This document shows positions 31,159-33,409 of a DNA stretch of 33,409 nucleotides, one piece after another. Position 1 is the stretch's first letter; each line of letters opens with the position of its first letter. Source of the DNA: an uncultured Lachnospiraceae bacterium (GTDB taxonomy: Bacteria > Bacillota > Clostridia > Lachnospirales > Lachnospiraceae). The notes beneath the pieces were generated by a model. It was not told where the DNA came from and did not search any database. It saw nothing but the letters and a program-made list of their open reading frames with translations. The DNA lies in assembly GCA_910588815.1 (NCBI GenBank), contig CAJUQY010000035.1:1-33409 (forward strand), read 5' to 3'. The position numbers and the translations under genes are program-made.

Positions 31159-31617
31159 CTACAGCCGCAGCCCTTTGATATCCTTGATCCGCGACAGGAT
31201 GATATTGCAGTCGCAGCGGACCACCCCGGGCAGTGGATCGATCACCTCTTTGATCAGCCGCTCCATCTCCCCACCGGAGGAAGCCACGGCGTGAACGTGA
31301 AGCTTGCTCTTTCCTGTCACCCGGTAGATCTGAGTGATCGATTCATTTTGCTCCAAAAGCCCGGTTACTTCGGCAAGTGTTTCCGGCAGCGTCTCTATCT
31401 CAAAATAACAGGACACGGCACCGCTTATCTTCTGCGGATTGATGATGGTCGTGTATTCCTCAATGATGCCTTTCTGCTCCAGCGCTTGTATACGCGCCTT
31501 GACCGCTACCCGCGAAATACCGATCTGCTGTCCGATATCCGAATAAGACATGCGGGCATTTTGGATCAACAGAAGGAGGATCTTCTGATCCAGCCCGTCT
31601 AACCCTTCAAGAAACAT
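31159..31617 (-). CDS. Lrp/AsnC-family transcriptional regulator
   Basis: The 152-residue protein has an N-terminal winged HTH (LDQKILLLLIQNARMSYSDIG, then ISRVAVKARIQALEQKGII) and a C-terminal RAM/ligand domain (AVSCYFEIETLP, YRVTGKSKLHVHA, LPGVVRCDCNIILSRIKD). Lrp-type regulators respond to amino acids and form octamers or hexadecamers. It is divergently transcribed from the MATE exporter, with 151 bases between, and probably controls that exporter and itself. The ATG follows GAGGGG. Confidence 0.92.
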   Translation of the reverse strand: MFLEGLDGLDQKILLLLIQNARMSYSDIGQQIGISRVAVKARIQALEQKGIIEEYTTIINPQKISGAVSCYFEIETLPETLAEVTGLLEQNESITQIYRVTGKSKLHVHAVASSGGEMERLIKEVIDPLPGVVRCDCNIILSRIKDIKGLRL

Positions 31618-31631
31618 AACGGCCCCTCTCT

Positions 31632-31687
31632 GTGCAGTCTCTGCACTTTTTTCTGTTTATTATAAAGGACGGATCATCAAAACGCAA
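31632..31687 (-). promoter_or_regulatory. Promoter and leader palindrome of the Lrp/AsnC gene
   Basis: Minus-strand TTGCGT (31687-31682), 17 bases, TATAAT (31664-31659). A perfect palindrome GTGCAG-TCT-CTGCAC (31632-31646) lies just after the expected start of transcription and could be an autoregulatory site. Confidence 0.6.
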
Positions 31688-31695
31688 GTCTCCTG

Positions 31696-31724
31696 TTGAC
31701 TTTCCAAATTCTTTTCGCTATAAT
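31696..31724 (+). promoter_or_regulatory. Sigma-A promoter of the MATE exporter gene
   Basis: TTGACT (31696-31701), exactly 17 bases, TATAAT (31719-31724). The start codon is at 31769. Confidence 0.85.
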
Positions 31725-31734
31725 AACTTCGCAA

Positions 31735-31752
31735 CGTAAGTTTAAAATTACG
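31735..31752. promoter_or_regulatory. 18-bp palindromic operator candidate in the MATE leader
   Basis: CGTAA-G-TTTAAA-A-TTACG is symmetrical except for one pair. It starts 11 bases after the -10, where a bound protein would block transcription. The centre is AT-rich as in Lrp/AsnC sites, and the divergent Lrp-type regulator is the obvious candidate. Confidence 0.55.
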
Positions 31753-31768
31753 ATTCGGAGGTTCCCAT

Positions 31769-33130
31769 ATGAACAAAGACCTGACCAAAGGACCGATCCT
31801 GCGCACGATGCTGACCTTTGCCGTCCCCATGATCTTAGGCAATCTGCTGCAGCAGTGCTACAATATCGCAGATACCATGATCGTCGGAAAATATCTGGGA
31901 AAGGATGCCCTGGCTGCCGTCGGCTCATCCTTCACTCTGATGACCTTTCTGACCTCTATTCTTCTGGGGCTCTGCATGGGCAGCGGCGCCGTATTTTCCA
32001 TTCGCTTCGGCCAGAGGGACAAGGAAGGCCTGAAGGAAAGCATCTCCGCCTCTTTTATCCTGATCGCCGGCCTGACCATTCTCTTAAATATCCTTACCTT
32101 TGTATGCCTCGACGGGATCCGCGTCTTCCTTCAGGTACCGGAGGAAGTGTGGGAGCTTATGCGGGAATACCTCGCCGTCATTTTCTGCGGGATCGCGGCT
32201 ACCTTTCTGTATAATTATTTCGCCTCATTCCTCCGTGCCATCGGCAATTCAGTCGTGCCGCTTTTGTTCCTGGCAGTTTCGGCCCTGCTCAACATTATCC
32301 TGGATCTTGTATTTGTGCTGACTCTGAAACGGGGCGCCGCCGGAGCCGCGGAAGCAACGGTAATCTCCCAGTATGTCTCCGGGCTTGGCATTATGGCTTA
32401 TACACTCATCCGTCATTCTGATGTCCGTGCCAGCCTGAGGCATTTCCGGATCTCTTGGGCCCGCATCAGAGAAATTTCCGGCTTCTCCATTCTGACCTGC
32501 ATTCAGCAATCCGTCATGAACCTGGGGATCCTCATGGTCCAGGGACTGGTCAACAGCTTCGGTTCCGTCGTCATGGCCGCTTTTGCGGCTGCCGTCAAGA
32601 TCGACGCCTTCGCCTATATGCCGGTGCAGGATTTCGGCAACGCCTTCTCCACGTTTATCGCCCAGAATTACGGCGCCAAAAAAGAAGACCGGATCCGCAC
32701 GGGACTGAAGGGCGCCGTGCTTACATCTGCCGCTTTCAGTATCGCCGTATCCGGGATCGTCTGTCTGTTCGCCCGTCCCCTCATGGGACTGTTCGTGGAC
32801 GGAAAAGACGCGGCCGCCGCCGAGATCCTCCAGGAAGGGATCCGGTATCTGCATATTGAAGGGAGCTTTTATTGCGGGATCGGCTGTCTCTTTCTTCTGT
32901 ACGGCCTCTACCGGGCCCTTGGAAAACCGGGAATGTCCGTGGTGCTCACGGTGATTTCTCTTGGCACCCGCGTCGCGCTGGCCTACGCCCTTTCCGCCAT
33001 TCCCTCCATCGGAGTCGTCGGCATCTGGTGGTCCGTGCCCATCGGCTGGTTTCTGGCGGACGCCGCCGGGCTGGCTTATTACTTCCTGAGAAAAAAGCAG
33101 CTCCTTGCCTGGAGGGATGAATGCTCGTGA
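31769..33130 (+). CDS. MATE-family multidrug/toxin exporter
   Basis: The 453-residue protein has about twelve membrane helices in two MatE halves. The start matches NorM/DinF-type proteins: GPILRTMLTFAVPMILGNLLQQ then YNIADTMIVGKYLGKDALAAVG. A second-half motif is IDAFAYMPVQDFGNAFSTFIAQNYGA. These use Na+ or H+ gradients to expel cationic drugs or metabolites. GGAGG precedes the ATG by five bases. It is regulated presumably by the divergent Lrp/AsnC protein; the substrate is unknown. Confidence 0.93.
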   Translation: MNKDLTKGPILRTMLTFAVPMILGNLLQQCYNIADTMIVGKYLGKDALAAVGSSFTLMTFLTSILLGLCMGSGAVFSIRFGQRDKEGLKESISASFILIAGLTILLNILTFVCLDGIRVFLQVPEEVWELMREYLAVIFCGIAATFLYNYFASFLRAIGNSVVPLLFLAVSALLNIILDLVFVLTLKRGAAGAAEATVISQYVSGLGIMAYTLIRHSDVRASLRHFRISWARIREISGFSILTCIQQSVMNLGILMVQGLVNSFGSVVMAAFAAAVKIDAFAYMPVQDFGNAFSTFIAQNYGAKKEDRIRTGLKGAVLTSAAFSIAVSGIVCLFARPLMGLFVDGKDAAAAEILQEGIRYLHIEGSFYCGIGCLFLLYGLYRALGKPGMSVVLTVISLGTRVALAYALSAIPSIGVVGIWWSVPIGWFLADAAGLAYYFLRKKQLLAWRDECS

Positions 33131-33148
33131 ATATCTGCGATAAAAAGA

Positions 33149-33202
33149 GCTTTGTTTCAATCCTTTTAAGGAAAAACCATCCTTTCTCAAGTACAAAAAA
33201 CA
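33149..33202. repeat. Dispersed 54-nt repeat, copy 2
   Basis: Same element as at 19655-19708, starting GCTTTGTTTCAATCC. Its hairpin reads AAGGA (33168-33172)/TCCTT (33180-33184), altered in both arms so that pairing is kept. It lies between the MATE stop (33130) and the rnpB promoter. Confidence 0.75.
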
Positions 33203-33221
33203 TTCTATAAAACTGGGACTG

Positions 33222-33250
33222 TTGAAATCTTCTTCTTCTTGTGTTATGCT
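33222..33250 (+). promoter_or_regulatory. Sigma-A promoter of rnpB
   Basis: TTGAAA (33222-33227), 17 bases, TATGCT (33245-33250). Transcription would start near 33257, matching the expected RNA 5' end. Confidence 0.8.
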
Positions 33251-33256
33251 ACCTAA

Positions 33257-33409
33257 AGCAGGATGAATGGCCGCGGACGCCGCCCCATCCGGCAGGAGAA
33301 TTTTTCTCTTGCCGCCTGCGGACAGCGGACGAGGAAAGTCCGGGCTTCACAGGGCAGGATGCCGGATAACATCCGGTGGAGGCGACTCCAAGGACAGTGC
33401 AACAGAAAT
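33257..33409 (+). ncRNA. rnpB: RNase P RNA, 5' part (cut by the window end)
   Basis: The conserved core is recognisable: GAGGAAAGTCCGGGCT at about 33331 (P4/CR-I strand), CAGGGCAGGATGCCGG with GGATAACATCCGG (P8/P9-type hairpins), then GGCGACTCCAAGGACAGTGCAACAGAAA. Upstream, GGCAGGAGAA and TTCTCTTGCC-like arms near 33291-33314 form the P3-type hairpin. It is the catalytic RNA that trims tRNA 5' ends. The 5' boundary is estimated from the promoter. Confidence 0.92.

Noticed and set aside
32249..33196. A 315-codon minus-strand frame opposite the MATE gene, extending into the dispersed repeat.
   Set aside because: The opposite frame encodes a clear MATE transporter with promoter and ribosome site; this one has a Gly/Asp/His-rich shadow composition and no family features.

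Overview
The window reads as chromosome from an anaerobic Gram-positive bacterium of the class Clostridia, most likely a moderately GC-rich member of the Lachnospiraceae or a close relative. This is an inference. It rests on strong AGGAGG-type ribosome binding sites, consensus sigma-A promoters (TTGACA-N17-TATAAT types), lipoproteins, a GHKL/LytTR two-component pair, rubredoxin, a ferredoxin:thioredoxin-reductase-like protein, and a bacterial RNase P RNA.

Region by region: (1) 1-132, the start of a BlaI/MecI-type repressor on the minus strand. (2) 402-4484, a translationally coupled plus-strand operon: a D-serine/D-threonine-type PLP enzyme, a YheO/DauR-type regulator, a Nit2/omega-amidase-like hydrolase, a RidA protein and a threonine-synthase-like PLP enzyme. 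It looks like a catabolic route for a D- or hydroxy-amino acid and ends in a strong hairpin. (3) 9930 down to 4570, a minus-strand housekeeping operon: dUTPase, DegV protein, TPR lipoprotein, HflX, ThyA, DHFR and rubredoxin, dominated by dTMP synthesis. (4) 19508 down to 10160, a minus-strand surface-polymer region. It contains an LTA-synthase-like membrane phosphatase/sulfatase, a small membrane protein, signal peptidase I, a YidC insertase fused to a CDP-glycerol-phosphotransferase domain, an HTH-nucleotidyltransferase-choline kinase fusion, a stand-alone LicC-like cytidylyltransferase and a BCCT choline/betaine-type transporter. This reads as choline uptake and activation beside teichoic-acid-like polymer synthesis and export. 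A 169-bp inverted-repeat element lies at its 3' end and supplies the transporter's C-terminal codons.

(5) 19800-21796, a divergent AgrC/LytTR-type two-component system. (6) 30711 down to 21905, a seven-gene minus-strand operon that I do not recognise as a described system. It encodes a 1040-residue secreted or anchored protein with five copies of an unfamiliar ~130-residue domain, a lipoprotein with one copy, a heterodimeric ABC exporter, a trigger-factor-like PPIase lacking the ribosome-binding domain, a CGAC thioredoxin and a compact FTR-like iron-sulfur protein. (7) 31159-33130, a divergent Lrp/AsnC regulator and MATE exporter with a palindromic operator candidate. (8) 33257-33409, the 5' part of rnpB behind a consensus promoter.

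The most notable items are the YidC-TagF-type fusion, the repeat-domain/ABC/redox-chaperone operon, the tri-domain Lic fusion and the inverted-repeat element. A 54-nt dispersed repeat also occurs twice (19655 and 33149). All functional statements are from reading the sequence; no database search was run.
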